64,000 nt of DNA. Source: Oscillospiraceae bacterium (lineage in GTDB: Bacteria > Bacillota > Clostridia > Oscillospirales > Ruminococcaceae). The DNA is taken from positions 160,146-224,145 of the forward strand of contig JAGAJN010000031.1 in the NCBI GenBank assembly GCA_017828975.1, given 5' to 3'. The notes beneath the pieces were generated by a model. That model had not been told where the DNA came from, searched no databases, and was given only the letters and a program-made list of their open reading frames with translations. Position numbers and translations under genes: made by a program. Below are positions 41,913-51,382 of this stretch, piece after piece; the stretch's first letter is position 1, and each line of letters begins with the position of its first letter.

Positions 41913-42269
41913 CTATGGATTATGGGATTTTTTGATTTTATCATTCAGAGCGTTATAAAGTGAGTAAAGCTTCTGCACGTTATTTTCTAAGAAATAGTAG
42001 TGAGATATGTAGGGGATAAGCAGAGCCAGCAGCAGCAGGGAAAGCAGAAAAAACGCAGGTATTTTAAGCGCTGCCGCTGCTGTCATTGCAATAAACAGCA
42101 GCAGCGCAAACAGCACGGTCACGATAAGATGTATAAGCCGTTCATGCTGCATAAAGCCTATCTGCAGCGGCATTTCGTCGAATATCCTTTCCATCTCCTC
42201 ACGGCTGAGGGAATTGTCCGCAAGAGCCTTTTCGATGAAGGCTATATAATCCGAAAGGTACTTTTTCAT
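41913..42269 (-). CDS. Small membrane protein, 118 aa, unknown
   Basis: No family is recognised. A charged N-terminal third (KALADNSLSREEMERIFDEM) is followed by two adjacent membrane helices at about 46-68 and 70-90. The cytoplasmic tail is Lys/Asn-rich. The gene begins 8 nt after the end of the upstream kinase-like gene, without a clear ribosome site, suggesting coupled translation. It lies 17 nt before the EAL gene, so it could be a membrane partner of that protein; this is inference. Confidence 0.65.
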   Translation of the reverse strand: MKKYLSDYIAFIEKALADNSLSREEMERIFDEMPLQIGFMQHERLIHLIVTVLFALLLFIAMTAAAALKIPAFFLLSLLLLALLIPYISHYYFLENNVQKLYSLYNALNDKIKKSHNP

Positions 42270-42277
42270 AGGACGTA

Positions 42278-42880
42278 TCAGCAGCCGCAGCTTTCACGAA
42301 GCTCGACCAGCTTTGCTATCATTTCCGCACATTCTTCGTAAGGAATATAGCTGCTGTCAATAGTCATATGATAGTTGTCAACTGCGCCCCACTTGCGGCA
42401 GGCGTAGAAGTTGTAGTATGCAGCACGCTGCTTATCCTTGCGCAGAATGTATTCTTCTGCCTTTTTTGCGGGAATGTTGTAGACCTTTATAGCTCTGTCC
42501 AGCCTTGCGTCCATTGATGCGTGGATGAATACGTTTACCACATTTTTCTTGTCCTTCAAGGCGTAGTCGGCACATCTTCCGACGATAACGCAGGGACCCT
42601 GATTTGCGATGCGTCTGATAGCTTCAAACTGCGCAAGAAACAGCTGATGATTGAAGGGGAGAGTATCCTGCGAATAGGTGGTGGAAAGCATATAAAGCAG
42701 GCTGTTTACGGGCTTTTCATCATTTTCGATAAAGAACTCCTCGGCAATTCCGCTGTGCTCCGAGGCTGCCTTTAAAAGCTCATTGTCATAGAAAGGAATA
42801 TCGTACTTTTCCGCAAGGAGCCTTCCGATCTCGCGTCCTCCGCTTCCATACTGACGGCCGATAGTAATAACAGATTTCAT
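42278..42880 (-). CDS. Cytidylate kinase-like family protein
   Basis: This 200-residue P-loop protein has the N-terminal motif ITIGRQYGSGGREIGRLLAE (about 5-24) of the cytidylate-kinase-like family (CMP-kinase-like, AAK6), common in Firmicutes. It also has GRCADYAL and a lid region RKDKQRAAYYNFYACRKWG. The natural substrate of the family is not established; it is distinct from the housekeeping Cmk. ATG at 42880 is preceded by AAAGGATTG about 12 nt away; the longer frame to 42943 has no ribosome site. Confidence 0.85.
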   Translation of the reverse strand: MKSVITIGRQYGSGGREIGRLLAEKYDIPFYDNELLKAASEHSGIAEEFFIENDEKPVNSLLYMLSTTYSQDTLPFNHQLFLAQFEAIRRIANQGPCVIVGRCADYALKDKKNVVNVFIHASMDARLDRAIKVYNIPAKKAEEYILRKDKQRAAYYNFYACRKWGAVDNYHMTIDSSYIPYEECAEMIAKLVELRESCGC

Positions 42881-43009
42881 AGGTGTGATCAATCCTTTCC
42901 GAATATCGGATATACCGATATGTTTATATTTATATAATATCACAAATCAGAGAAAAAATCAAGAGATAAATTTATTAAAATTCAATAAATATAAATTTGT
43001 GCATAACTC

Positions 43010-43038
43010 TTGCATTTTGGGCAGGATTGTGGGATAAT
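43010..43038 (+). promoter_or_regulatory. Promoter of the DUF368 gene
   Basis: TTGCAT (43010-43015), 17-nt spacer, GATAAT (43033-43038). The transcript would start near 43045, immediately before a 103-nt hairpin. Both hexamers differ from consensus, so this is a candidate. Confidence 0.5.
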
Positions 43039-43050
43039 ATTACTGTATGA

Positions 43051-43153
43051 ATACTAAACACTCATTAATCACGGGAATCTCTCGGCATAAAAACCCATAA
43101 ACGCAAGCTTTTTACGCCGATTTCTTCTACGTGATTTAGATGGTGTTTAGTAT
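43051..43153 (+). ncRNA. 103-nt interrupted hairpin in the DUF368 leader
   Basis: A nested inverted repeat. ATACTAAACAC (43051-43061) pairs with GTGTTTAGTAT (43143-43153). AATCACG (43067-43073) pairs with CGTGATT (43130-43136). TCGGC then TAAAAA (43082-43092) pair with TTTTTA and GCCGA (43111-43121), with one mismatch. The apical loop is about 15 nt, and internal loops on both arms separate the stems. It ends 26 nt before the gene start. It may be a structured leader RNA or a small TA-flanked inverted-repeat element. Confidence 0.6.
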
Positions 43154-43179
43154 AAACAATAAGGCTATCGGAGGAAAAG

Positions 43180-44079
43180 ATGAACATCAAGGAATTTGTT
43201 ATCAACACTTTAAAGGGTACCGCCATAGGCATTGCAAACGCTGTCCCCGGTGTCAGCGGAGGAACGCTTGCAGTCGTTCTCAAGCTCTATGACAAGCTTA
43301 TGGACGCCATCGACCTGAATATAAAGAAGATCAAGGAGAATTTCGGCTTTCTGGTTTCCGTTGTGCTGGGAATGGGCATCGGTATCATACTTACGGCAAA
43401 GGTGCTTACCGTGCTGTTTGAACGCTACAATCAGCCAACGCAGTTTTTCTTCATCGGAATAGTGCTTGGAAGTTTGCCGATGATCTACAAGGAAAGCGTT
43501 AAGGAGTCAAAGCTCAAAGGCGTGAATGTTATCCCGTTTATCTGCGGTGCTGCGGCGATGGTAGGCTTTACGCTGCTGACCTCCGGTACGCCTATTGCGG
43601 GCGGTTCGGACACGCTGACGGTCGGGTATGCAATTTACCTCGCTGTTGTGGGATTTGCGGCAATGGTCGCTATGATACTCCCCGGGCTCAGCGGCTCAAT
43701 GGTACTGAAGGTTTTCGGTGCATATGATACGATAATAGCGTCGATAGACACTATAACCTCTTCCGGCATAAGCATGAGCGAGCGCATTACAGCCTGTCTG
43801 CCGCTGATACCTGCGGGAATTGGCATTGTTGTGGGCGTTTTTGCGGCGGCGAAGATAATTTCCATTCTGCTGAAAAAATTCCGTCAGGGAACATACTGCG
43901 TTATTGCGGGACTGATGGTCGGCTCTGTGTATGCAATTTACTCTTACGCATTTACCGAGGGAGAAAGCTTTGCTCTGAACGGAAGGGGAATTGCTTCCAT
44001 AATCACACTTATTATCGGTGTTGCACTTCCTTTTCTTACCGAACTTCCCGGTCGTCTTTCCAAAAAATCTGAGGAATAA
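43180..44079 (+). CDS. DUF368 polyprenyl-phosphate transporter (PopT-like)
   Basis: This 299-residue membrane protein belongs to DUF368, recently described as a recycling transporter (PopT) for undecaprenyl phosphate, the lipid carrier of wall synthesis. Two inverted signatures are visible: GIANAVPGVSGGTLAV (about 17-32) and MILPGLSGSMVLKVFG (about 166-181). About eight hydrophobic segments are present. GGAGGAAAAG precedes the ATG. It is a single gene with a strong terminator after it and an unusual structured leader before it. Confidence 0.88.
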   Translation: MNIKEFVINTLKGTAIGIANAVPGVSGGTLAVVLKLYDKLMDAIDLNIKKIKENFGFLVSVVLGMGIGIILTAKVLTVLFERYNQPTQFFFIGIVLGSLPMIYKESVKESKLKGVNVIPFICGAAAMVGFTLLTSGTPIAGGSDTLTVGYAIYLAVVGFAAMVAMILPGLSGSMVLKVFGAYDTIIASIDTITSSGISMSERITACLPLIPAGIGIVVGVFAAAKIISILLKKFRQGTYCVIAGLMVGSVYAIYSYAFTEGESFALNGRGIASIITLIIGVALPFLTELPGRLSKKSEE

Positions 44080-44085
44080 AAATAT

Positions 44086-44127
44086 CAGCGTCACAGTTCT
44101 TTTTGAGCACTGTGACGCTGTTTTTTT
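44086..44127. terminator. Bidirectional terminator between DUF368 and DUF3788
   Basis: Perfect 12-bp stem CAGCGTCACAGT (44086-44097) with its complement (44109-44120), then TTTTTTT; the minus-strand side also has a T-rich tail. Confidence 0.9.
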
Positions 44128-44521
44128 ATTTTCTGTTCGGTCTTCTTTTGATTTTCAGCATATTCATAATATCCGAAATTTTCAGCCGTTCGTCTATGGG
44201 AATCCAAAGCCATTTTCCGTCGTGATACGTTGTGGTTTCGTCATAGATAGCTTGTATGGACTCGGAAACGGAACTTCTTATTTCTTCAAACTTTTCTCTT
44301 TCCGTTTTGCCGTATGTGATAAGCAGATTTGCGGTATCTTTTTTGGCATAAAAGGTGCAAAGTGTTTTTCCCCCTCTGCGATACTTATACTCTATCTCCC
44401 AGCTGCCGAAGCCTTTATTCCATGTTCTGTCAACGTCATATAATCTGTCCGTTTCGGCGGTCAGGGCATACCACATTTTCAGAGTATCATCGGGCAAAAG
44501 CTCCTTTAATTTTTCTTCCAT
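44126..44521 (-). CDS. DUF3788 domain protein
   Basis: This 131-residue cytoplasmic protein matches DUF3788: EYKYRRGGKTLCTFY (about 44-58), ITYGKTEREKFEEIR and the C-terminal YHDGKWLWIPI stretch, ending in a basic KIKRRPNRK. The family is of unknown role and often annotated near heavy-metal or stress genes. It starts 11 nt after the response-regulator stop with AAGGAGG, so it belongs to that operon. Confidence 0.82.
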   Translation of the reverse strand: MEEKLKELLPDDTLKMWYALTAETDRLYDVDRTWNKGFGSWEIEYKYRRGGKTLCTFYAKKDTANLLITYGKTEREKFEEIRSSVSESIQAIYDETTTYHDGKWLWIPIDERLKISDIMNMLKIKRRPNRK

Positions 44522-44532
44522 AAATGTCCTCC

Positions 44533-46074
44533 TTACTCGTCATTTTCCTCACTTTCGCTGTCCGATTCGGAGCCGCCTTTTCCGCAGCTTTTTTTGTAGC
44601 TCAGCGGACTGACGCCTACATATTTTTTGAACTTATTGTGGAAATAGTTGATATTGGTATATCCGACCATTTCCGCAACCTTGTAGACCTTGTATTCCTC
44701 CATGGAAAGAAGCCGCTTAGCCTCGGTAATTCGTATTTTATCGAGATAGTTGTTGAAGTTTTCTCCTGTATATTGGTGGAATACCTTTCCGAGATATGCG
44801 CTGTTGTAGCCAAAAATTCCCGCCAGCATTTCCAGACGAAGCTCCTGATTATAGTTTGCCTGAATGTACCGAACGACACGTTCCATGGTGCTCTTGGTGG
44901 TCTTTCCGAAATGCACGTTGGAAATCTCGGTAAAGGTCTGCTGCATCAGCTCGATAATGTCGAAAAGTCCGCCGCAGCTGCCGATCTTATCTCTGAGCAG
45001 GTCACAGTTAAAGATCTGCTCGGTTTTCTTTTCGCCGATATTTTTTATCATCTTTGTGTTGATGTCCATAACAAGCGTAATGCACGCAACCTTGCAGCGT
45101 TCTGCGGAATATCCGCATTTTCTGAGAGAATTGCAGAAGTCGTCCATACATTTTTTCAGCTTTGCGGTGTCATTTATTTCGATGAAAGCATAGATCGTAT
45201 CGGCATAGCTGTCAAGGTCTGCTTCCTCACGGGTATCGGTACGCATTTCGGGTGTCAGCAGCTCGCAGTCGGAGTAGAGGAAGCGGTCACGCATAAGCGC
45301 TTCGGCTGAGAGATAGGAATTCCTTATCTGCGACGGATCGGCTGTTCTTTCGCCCATAGTGATGAATACATCGCCGCCGTGAAGCTGCTTGAACCGTCTG
45401 AGAATATCTGCCGCTTCACCGTCCGGCTTATTGCGGAAAATAACTGCGATAGATGTCAGCAGGTGGGCGGAAACAATGTCGCAGTCCTCCGTATTTCCGA
45501 GGAAATCCTTTATCTCGTTGACGATATTTCGCTGTCCGCTTGAATAGTCGGGGTGGACGGCTTCGATAAGAGCTATATCAAATGAAGTGCAGCCGCTCAG
45601 AATATTTTCGCCGTTTGACTCGCCCATAAGAATACTGCGCAGCTTCTGCTCTCTGAGATACTCACCGCTTTCATTTTCGCGGATAGTGCGTTCCTTGTCC
45701 GCAAGTATTTTGTCCCTGACGGTTTTCAGGTTTTCCGTAAGCTCGTCCTCGTCAATGGGCTTTAGGATAAATCCCTCAACGCCCAGGGAGATAGCTTCCT
45801 TTGCATAGGTGAAGTCGGAGTAGCCCGAAACTATCATAAAACGGCAGTCAGCACCCTGATTTTTTGCTGCCTCAATAAGCTGTATTCCTGTCATTCCGGG
45901 CATTCTAACATCTGCAAGGACAAGGTCGGGCTTTAGCTCGAAAATCTTTTTCAGACCGTCCTCACCGTTTTCGCCCTCGCCGCAGACCTCAAAGCCCAGC
46001 TCGTCCCAGGGGATTATCATTTTTATGCCTGCCCTGATATTGGGCTCGTCGTCAACTAAAAGCACTTTAAGCAT
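44533..46074 (-). CDS. YesN-type response regulator with AraC DNA-binding domain
   Basis: The 513-residue regulator has an N-terminal receiver domain with acceptor D55 (VLADVRMPG) and acidic pocket D8-D9. A middle domain of about 250 residues follows. Two AraC-type helix-turn-helix motifs lie at the C-terminus (about 395-500; LRLEMLAGIFGYNSAYLGKV and VYKVAEMVGYTNINYFHNKF). It overlaps the histidine kinase gene by 8 nt and should be phosphorylated by it. Such YesM/YesN pairs in Ruminococcus-like bacteria usually sense carbohydrates and drive nearby transporters, but none lies beside this pair. Confidence 0.92.
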   Translation of the reverse strand: MLKVLLVDDEPNIRAGIKMIIPWDELGFEVCGEGENGEDGLKKIFELKPDLVLADVRMPGMTGIQLIEAAKNQGADCRFMIVSGYSDFTYAKEAISLGVEGFILKPIDEDELTENLKTVRDKILADKERTIRENESGEYLREQKLRSILMGESNGENILSGCTSFDIALIEAVHPDYSSGQRNIVNEIKDFLGNTEDCDIVSAHLLTSIAVIFRNKPDGEAADILRRFKQLHGGDVFITMGERTADPSQIRNSYLSAEALMRDRFLYSDCELLTPEMRTDTREEADLDSYADTIYAFIEINDTAKLKKCMDDFCNSLRKCGYSAERCKVACITLVMDINTKMIKNIGEKKTEQIFNCDLLRDKIGSCGGLFDIIELMQQTFTEISNVHFGKTTKSTMERVVRYIQANYNQELRLEMLAGIFGYNSAYLGKVFHQYTGENFNNYLDKIRITEAKRLLSMEEYKVYKVAEMVGYTNINYFHNKFKKYVGVSPLSYKKSCGKGGSESDSESEENDE

Positions 46075-47866
46075 TCAGAGTGTCCTCCTTGTCTGTTGAT
46101 GTTTTGCGTTCGCTGTATGCGGGGAGGGTGATAGTGACCTTGGTGCCCTTGCCCTCCACGCTGGATATGTTCAGTCCGTATTCGGAGCCGTGTGCCATTT
46201 TTATTCTGGAATTAACATTGGTAAGACCGATGCTCTTTCCCGAAGATGTGTCATTGTCAATAAGCTTCTGCTCAATTTCCGCCAGACGCTCGGGCGACAT
46301 TCCGCAGCCGTTGTCTATAACTGTAATGACAACATCGCTGCCCTTACGTGTTATCTTAATGTCGATCCTTCCGTCAACAGTGCTGCTCTCGACACCATGA
46401 ACAAATGCGTTTTCAACAACTGGCTGGATTATCAGCGGGAGAATAAGATAATCCTTTTCCACCTCGCAGATAATATTATAGGTTATCCTGTCGCCGAAAC
46501 GAGCCTTCTGGAGTTCAAGGTAATTTTCCGTAAATTCCAGCTCGGAGCCGAGGGTAACTGTTGTATCCTTGACTTCAAGGCAGCGGCGGAGAATTTTTCC
46601 CAGCTTCTTGACCAGAACGGCGGTTTCCTTGTCGCCGCTGCAAAACGCCTTCATGCGGATAGTTTCAAGGGAATTGTACAGAAAATGCGGATTTATCTGA
46701 CTGGCAAGCGCCTTGAATTCAGCCTCGGTCTGGGACAGCTTCAATTGCTCTGCCTGCAGCTTTGCGTTATATGCCTCCTTGATAAGTATCTGCATGCTGC
46801 TGACCATTCGGCGGAGGTCCTCGTTAAGCTCCGTGATCTCGTCATTTCCTTCGATCTCGCAGCTCATGGAAAAATCGCCCGTAGCAACGCTGTGCATCTG
46901 ATGCTTCAGCTGGTCGATACGGTTTGAGAACATACTTGTAAAGAGTATGATTATCAGAAATGACAGGAAAAAGCAGAGCATCATATACCACATATAGAGG
47001 TTATAGGCGGAGCTTGTCTGTGCATTGATCGTGTTTGCGGGGGTTATGAGGAAGATCTGGAAGATGTTTTTTGTGTTATCATACTCAAAGGTTTCGAGGA
47101 CATTATAGGTGTCGCCCCTGTCAAAGGCAATGTCGGTCAGCGTCCTGAGATTTGGTTCAAGCAGGTCATGGTCGGGTGCGCCGATAACGCTGCCTATCTT
47201 GAAATTTTCGATATTGCTGTAAAAAACCTTGCCCCTTTCGGTGGAGAACACAACATCGTCCGTTTCATTTGCCATCAGGTTGTCTATCCAATCGGGATTT
47301 ATGGTAATGTCCAGCACGCCTACGCATTTATCCTCGGAAAAAATAGCCTTTATGAGATGAAGATAAACATTGCTGTCGGTCTTGTCCTGAAAAACGGTGA
47401 CCTTGGTAACGCCCTTGTTGGCAATGGCTTCGTTATACCACTTGCTTTCACGAATGGAGATGGTCGTGCGGTAAAACTCGTCATTATAGAGGGGCAGGGG
47501 ACGTTCAACGTATATCCGCATTTTTTTGACCTGATTATACGCATTTATATAGTTGCCGAAAAATGAGTTGGAGAAGTAAAAATCCTTACATTCCTCGGCG
47601 GTGTCGTATCCGCCCGAGAGGAATTCGCATATATCCTCATTAACATATATCTGCTGTGCAATGCCGTCCACCGTGGCTATCATATCGCTAAGACGTGTTT
47701 TAAGACGGTCGGCGTTGTTGAAGGAGGTGTTGATGATACTTTCCTCCAGAATGTTGACCATATTCAGGATATTGAAAATTCCCGCAAGGAAGATGGGAAC
47801 GATAACAACAATGTAGATGAACATCATCTTGCTTCTGATCTTGAAATTATGTATAAATTTAAACAA
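46067..47866 (-). CDS. YesM-type sensor histidine kinase
   Basis: This 599-residue kinase has an N-terminal membrane helix (MFIYIVVIVPIFLAGIF), an extracellular sensor of about 240 residues (Cache-like) and a second helix near 295. A HAMP segment follows, then the His_kinase motif ASQINPHFLYNSLE with phosphoacceptor His near 400. The HATPase domain has N-box QPVVENAFVHG and G-box DNGCGMS. The start is uncertain: TTG at 47866 has GGAAGGA about 10 nt upstream and is used here; an in-frame GTG at 47899 has no ribosome site. It is the first gene of the operon. Confidence 0.9.
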   Translation of the reverse strand: MFKFIHNFKIRSKMMFIYIVVIVPIFLAGIFNILNMVNILEESIINTSFNNADRLKTRLSDMIATVDGIAQQIYVNEDICEFLSGGYDTAEECKDFYFSNSFFGNYINAYNQVKKMRIYVERPLPLYNDEFYRTTISIRESKWYNEAIANKGVTKVTVFQDKTDSNVYLHLIKAIFSEDKCVGVLDITINPDWIDNLMANETDDVVFSTERGKVFYSNIENFKIGSVIGAPDHDLLEPNLRTLTDIAFDRGDTYNVLETFEYDNTKNIFQIFLITPANTINAQTSSAYNLYMWYMMLCFFLSFLIIILFTSMFSNRIDQLKHQMHSVATGDFSMSCEIEGNDEITELNEDLRRMVSSMQILIKEAYNAKLQAEQLKLSQTEAEFKALASQINPHFLYNSLETIRMKAFCSGDKETAVLVKKLGKILRRCLEVKDTTVTLGSELEFTENYLELQKARFGDRITYNIICEVEKDYLILPLIIQPVVENAFVHGVESSTVDGRIDIKITRKGSDVVITVIDNGCGMSPERLAEIEQKLIDNDTSSGKSIGLTNVNSRIKMAHGSEYGLNISSVEGKGTKVTITLPAYSERKTSTDKEDTLNA

Positions 47867-48020
47867 GCTTGCACCGTCCTTCCTATCGGGATAGGTCACT
47901 CAGTCAACAGAAAATTAGAAATTCAGTCAAATTATCGGTTCTTTAATATTCTTTACAATATTATAGCACGTTCAAAACCGATATTTGTGAAATTTTCATT
48001 AAAAATCACAGATAATTGCA

Positions 48021-48058
48021 ATAAAAATAGGGCTGCCGCTTTAACTAAGTGACAACCC
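48021..48058 (-). terminator. Terminator of the DHHW gene
   Basis: On the minus strand, GGGTTGTC and GGCAGCCC form an 8-bp stem with two wobbles, followed by TATTTTTATT. Confidence 0.7.
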
Positions 48059-48066
48059 TTTTGTTT

Positions 48067-49641
48067 TTATTGTGCTGCCGCAGCTGTTTTGGGAGGAGCG
48101 GCTGTTTCCTGAGGCAGGACGGAGGTTTCTGCGGTTTCCGATGCGGCAGTTGTTTCTGCGGAAATGCCGCCTCCCGCTGTGCCGAATGGCGAATACAGAA
48201 GATTTTCTATGCCGCTGATAAGCGATGAGGTGTTTGCGGCAAATGCGTTGTTTAAAAACAGCACATCTGTTGCCCCTATCTGCTTGATGTAATCAACTGC
48301 ATTTTTCTCGAAAAATCTTATGTCGATAACGTAAATTTCCTCGAAATCCGAAACAAGGAAGGGTACGAATGCGTTTCCGTAGGACTCCTTGAAAACGACT
48401 ATTTTTCTGCCGTTTTTGTTCTCGGTGACGATCTTTGTGTGGATAGCGTCTGCGCCCAGGAACATTCCATAGCAGTTTTCGCCCTCAACATATTCGTGGA
48501 ACAGAACGCCGTTGTACTTGAATGCCAGCGTTTTATAGTCGTAATAGGAGGTCGTCCAGTTGACGGGCGGGATATAGTAGGTGAATGTGTCGGGGTTATT
48601 TTTCAGGTCGATAAGGTTTGAATATCCGTAAAGTGAGCCTACAAAGCCTTCCTTGGTCTTTGCTTCATACTCGGAGATGGGCAGGGGAGTGTTTCCGAGT
48701 GCTTCGGAAAATGCAGTGTATGCGTAATATGCGCCCAGCGGTGTCCAATGGTGGTCGGTTCGGAAGTAGACGTATTCGTTGCTGTGTTCCTGAAGCTTTG
48801 AGTATGCGTCAACGTGGATAACGTCCTCGGAAAGGTGGGAGTATATCTTCTCGATATTGTCCTTTTCCGATGCGGAATATTTTCTCAGCTTATCGGGCAG
48901 ATAGAACTCAACGGAGGTGGGGACTATCATATTGTAGACATTCACATCATCGCCCAGTGCTTCTTTATATGCGTTGATGGTTTCAGCGTAGCGAATGCCC
49001 TGTTTCTCACTTCCACCGAAAAGCATGATTCCTGCGGGCTTGTTATCAAGTGTTATCTGGACGATGCCGTTATGGGAAAACTCGGAAAGATTCTGCTCTT
49101 CCTCGGGTTCGGTCTCCGTTTCGGAAACGGTGGTTTCGGGGGGAGCGGTCTCAACGGGAGAAGCTGGGGAGGTTTCGTCGGGCTCTTCGGTGCTTTCGGT
49201 AACTATCGGCTTTTGTGTTTCGGTGACCTGCTCCTCTGTTTCCAGAACATTTCCGTCGTCGTCCGCAACGACTGCCACATCGCCGTGGAAAATGTAGGTG
49301 TCATCGCTCTTGATACCCTGAGCTTTTTTCAGATATGCACCCAGCTCGTGAATGTCGTCACGGTAGGGAACGGTGTCGTTGAAATATTCCGAAAGCTCTG
49401 CGGTATATTCGCCCGAAAAATAGCGTTCCCAGCTGAATTTCGGGAAATCTGCAAGCTTTCTGTTTTCAAGCTCCGAATGGGTGGGACGTTTCAGGAAAAC
49501 AAGGCAGAGAGTGCCGAAAAATATTGTACTCAGCAGCACTATGATATTTATTCTGTCGGCAAGCGATTTTTGCTTTTTCAGTTTTCTTTTCTTACGCATT
49601 TCCTCGGCGGAATAGCGGTTTCTCTTGTTTTTTCTTTTCAT
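48067..49641 (-). CDS. DHHW-family (AlgX/AlgJ-like) exopolysaccharide acetylation protein
   Basis: This 524-residue protein has a very basic N-terminus (RKKRKLKKQKS), one membrane helix at about 32-50, and an extracellular SGNH-like domain. Its DHH motif (FRTDHHWTPLGAYYAY, about 295) and a later VFKESYGNA segment with candidate catalytic Ser are typical of AlgX/AlgJ-like proteins that acetylate surface polysaccharides. Pro/Thr/Glu-rich stretches at about 125-170 and at the end look like wall-spanning linkers. It follows the MBOAT gene by 46 nt on the same strand, its usual partner. Confidence 0.88.
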   Translation of the reverse strand: MKRKNKRNRYSAEEMRKKRKLKKQKSLADRINIIVLLSTIFFGTLCLVFLKRPTHSELENRKLADFPKFSWERYFSGEYTAELSEYFNDTVPYRDDIHELGAYLKKAQGIKSDDTYIFHGDVAVVADDDGNVLETEEQVTETQKPIVTESTEEPDETSPASPVETAPPETTVSETETEPEEEQNLSEFSHNGIVQITLDNKPAGIMLFGGSEKQGIRYAETINAYKEALGDDVNVYNMIVPTSVEFYLPDKLRKYSASEKDNIEKIYSHLSEDVIHVDAYSKLQEHSNEYVYFRTDHHWTPLGAYYAYTAFSEALGNTPLPISEYEAKTKEGFVGSLYGYSNLIDLKNNPDTFTYYIPPVNWTTSYYDYKTLAFKYNGVLFHEYVEGENCYGMFLGADAIHTKIVTENKNGRKIVVFKESYGNAFVPFLVSDFEEIYVIDIRFFEKNAVDYIKQIGATDVLFLNNAFAANTSSLISGIENLLYSPFGTAGGGISAETTAASETAETSVLPQETAAPPKTAAAAQ

Positions 49642-49687
49642 AGATTATTATCCTTTCTGATTTTTAAACGGTTATCTTGCCGAAAAA

Positions 49688-51103
49688 TCAGAAGTTAAAA
49701 TACAGGAATGGATTGCTTGTGCCGGAAGCCAGCATAACAGCCGAGCAACCGAGTATCGCTATCAGCAGGATAGTCTGCACCGATTTGAACAAGGCGACAG
49801 CAGCACCCGACTTTTCCTCCGCTGCCAGCGCCTTTTCCCTGATGAATCTGAACAGGGGGAAGCAGAGGATAACAGCTGCGGCGATAAGGAAAATGTTTGC
49901 GGTAAGATCTGCCTTGGACAGTTCATCGGTGAGGGGAATGTCACCGAATCCGAACATTGCCGAAACGCATTTGCCGAATTTCGTAAGGTCTGTGAAGTAG
50001 AAAAGTCCCCAGCCGATAACGGTCACGAAGAACATATAAATGTGGGAAATAAACTTCGGCAGCTTTTCCAGCAGCTTGCCGTAGCAGAATTTTTCGAGAA
50101 TTACCAGAACGCCGAAGTAGCAGCCCCAGAGGATAAAATTCCAGCTTGCTCCGTGCCATAAACCTGTCAGAAACCACACAACAGCGAGGTTTAACAGCTG
50201 ATGCTTCCTGTTGCCGCCCATGGGTATGTAGAGGTAATCACGGAAGAAGCTGCCGAGGGAAATGTGCCATCTACGCCAAAATTCCGTTGCCGAGCGGGAA
50301 ACGTAGGGGTAATTGAAGTTTTCGGGGAAGTGGAAGCCGCACATAAGTCCCAGACCGATAGCCATATCGGAATATCCCGAAAAGTCGTAGTATATCTGAA
50401 GTGTAAACATTATCAGACCAAACCATGCGGCTGCGGTGGAGTTCGGCGTGATGTCAAAGATAAGGTACTTGTCTGCCAGCTCGCCCACGGCATTTGCGAT
50501 AAGCACTTTCTTTCCCAGACCGTAGATAAACCGCACCAGACCGGTGTTGAAGTCGGAAAGCGTCAAGCTTCTGCGGTCGATCTCCTTGGCAACGTCGCTG
50601 TATCGCACGATAGGACCTGCCACCAGCTGGAAGAACATTGAAACGTACATCAGGAAGCTGATGAAGTTTTTCTGCGGCTTTACGTTGTCACGGTAAACGT
50701 CGATGGTGTAGGAGATCGTCTGGAATGTGTAGAATGAAATGCCGATGGGAAGTCTGAAATTCGGTACATCAAAGTTCGTCTTGAACAGCAGATTGATATT
50801 TTCCACGATAAATCCGCTGTATTTGAAGGCGGCAAGCACTCCGAGATTTATGACAAGTGAGCTTATAACGCCCAGAACGGCTATCTTACGTCCTCGGAAT
50901 TTGCCGATAAACAAGCCGTTGCAGTAGTCAACAAGTGCGCTGCCTATGAGCAGAAGCACCCATACGGGTTCGCCCCAGGCATAGAAAAACAGGGAAAAAA
51001 TCGCCAGAACGAGGTTTTTCAGCGTTTTTTTCGTTGCCGCAAAATAGCATATCAGAAAAAGCGGCAGAAATATGAATATGAATATAAGATCTGCGAAAAT
51101 CAA
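49688..51103 (-). CDS. MBOAT-family O-acyltransferase (AlgI/PatA-like)
   Basis: This 471-residue membrane protein has about 11 helices and the MBOAT motifs: RLPIGISFYTFQTISYTIDV (about 117-136), YDFSGYSDMAIGLGLM, YPYVSRSATEFWRRWHISL and the invariant His in WFLTGLWHGASWNFILWG. It should move acetyl groups across the membrane to the DHHW partner for O-acetylation of a surface polymer. The start is TTG at 51103 with AAGGAG 10 nt upstream. The acceptor polymer is unknown; no glycosyltransferase cluster is adjacent. Confidence 0.92.
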   Translation of the reverse strand: MIFADLIFIFIFLPLFLICYFAATKKTLKNLVLAIFSLFFYAWGEPVWVLLLIGSALVDYCNGLFIGKFRGRKIAVLGVISSLVINLGVLAAFKYSGFIVENINLLFKTNFDVPNFRLPIGISFYTFQTISYTIDVYRDNVKPQKNFISFLMYVSMFFQLVAGPIVRYSDVAKEIDRRSLTLSDFNTGLVRFIYGLGKKVLIANAVGELADKYLIFDITPNSTAAAWFGLIMFTLQIYYDFSGYSDMAIGLGLMCGFHFPENFNYPYVSRSATEFWRRWHISLGSFFRDYLYIPMGGNRKHQLLNLAVVWFLTGLWHGASWNFILWGCYFGVLVILEKFCYGKLLEKLPKFISHIYMFFVTVIGWGLFYFTDLTKFGKCVSAMFGFGDIPLTDELSKADLTANIFLIAAAVILCFPLFRFIREKALAAEEKSGAAVALFKSVQTILLIAILGCSAVMLASGTSNPFLYFNF

Positions 51104-51317
51104 TGTATTTTAACTCCTTTTATGAATGAAACGGTTATAATAAAAGCGGGCAGATAGAGCGTTAAGCTGTCTGTCGGATATAAGAAAAGATACCCCGCCG
51201 AAAAATAGTGCGCTGTCGGCACATATAAATATTTTACCACATAGATTTACATTTTGCAATAGAAATCACACATTTTTCACAGGAAAAAATTTCACAAAAT
51301 ATTGTTCCCCGAAACGC

Positions 51318-51345
51318 TTGATATGTGCAGATTTTATGCTATAAT
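51318..51345 (+). promoter_or_regulatory. Promoter of uvrC
   Basis: TTGATA (51318-51323), 16-nt spacer, TATAAT (51340-51345). It lies 38 nt before the TTG start. The rest of the 279-nt gap toward the MBOAT gene shows no other feature. Confidence 0.7.
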
Positions 51346-51382
51346 TATTGTAGTATGATTTTTGCTTCGGGAGTGTGATAAA

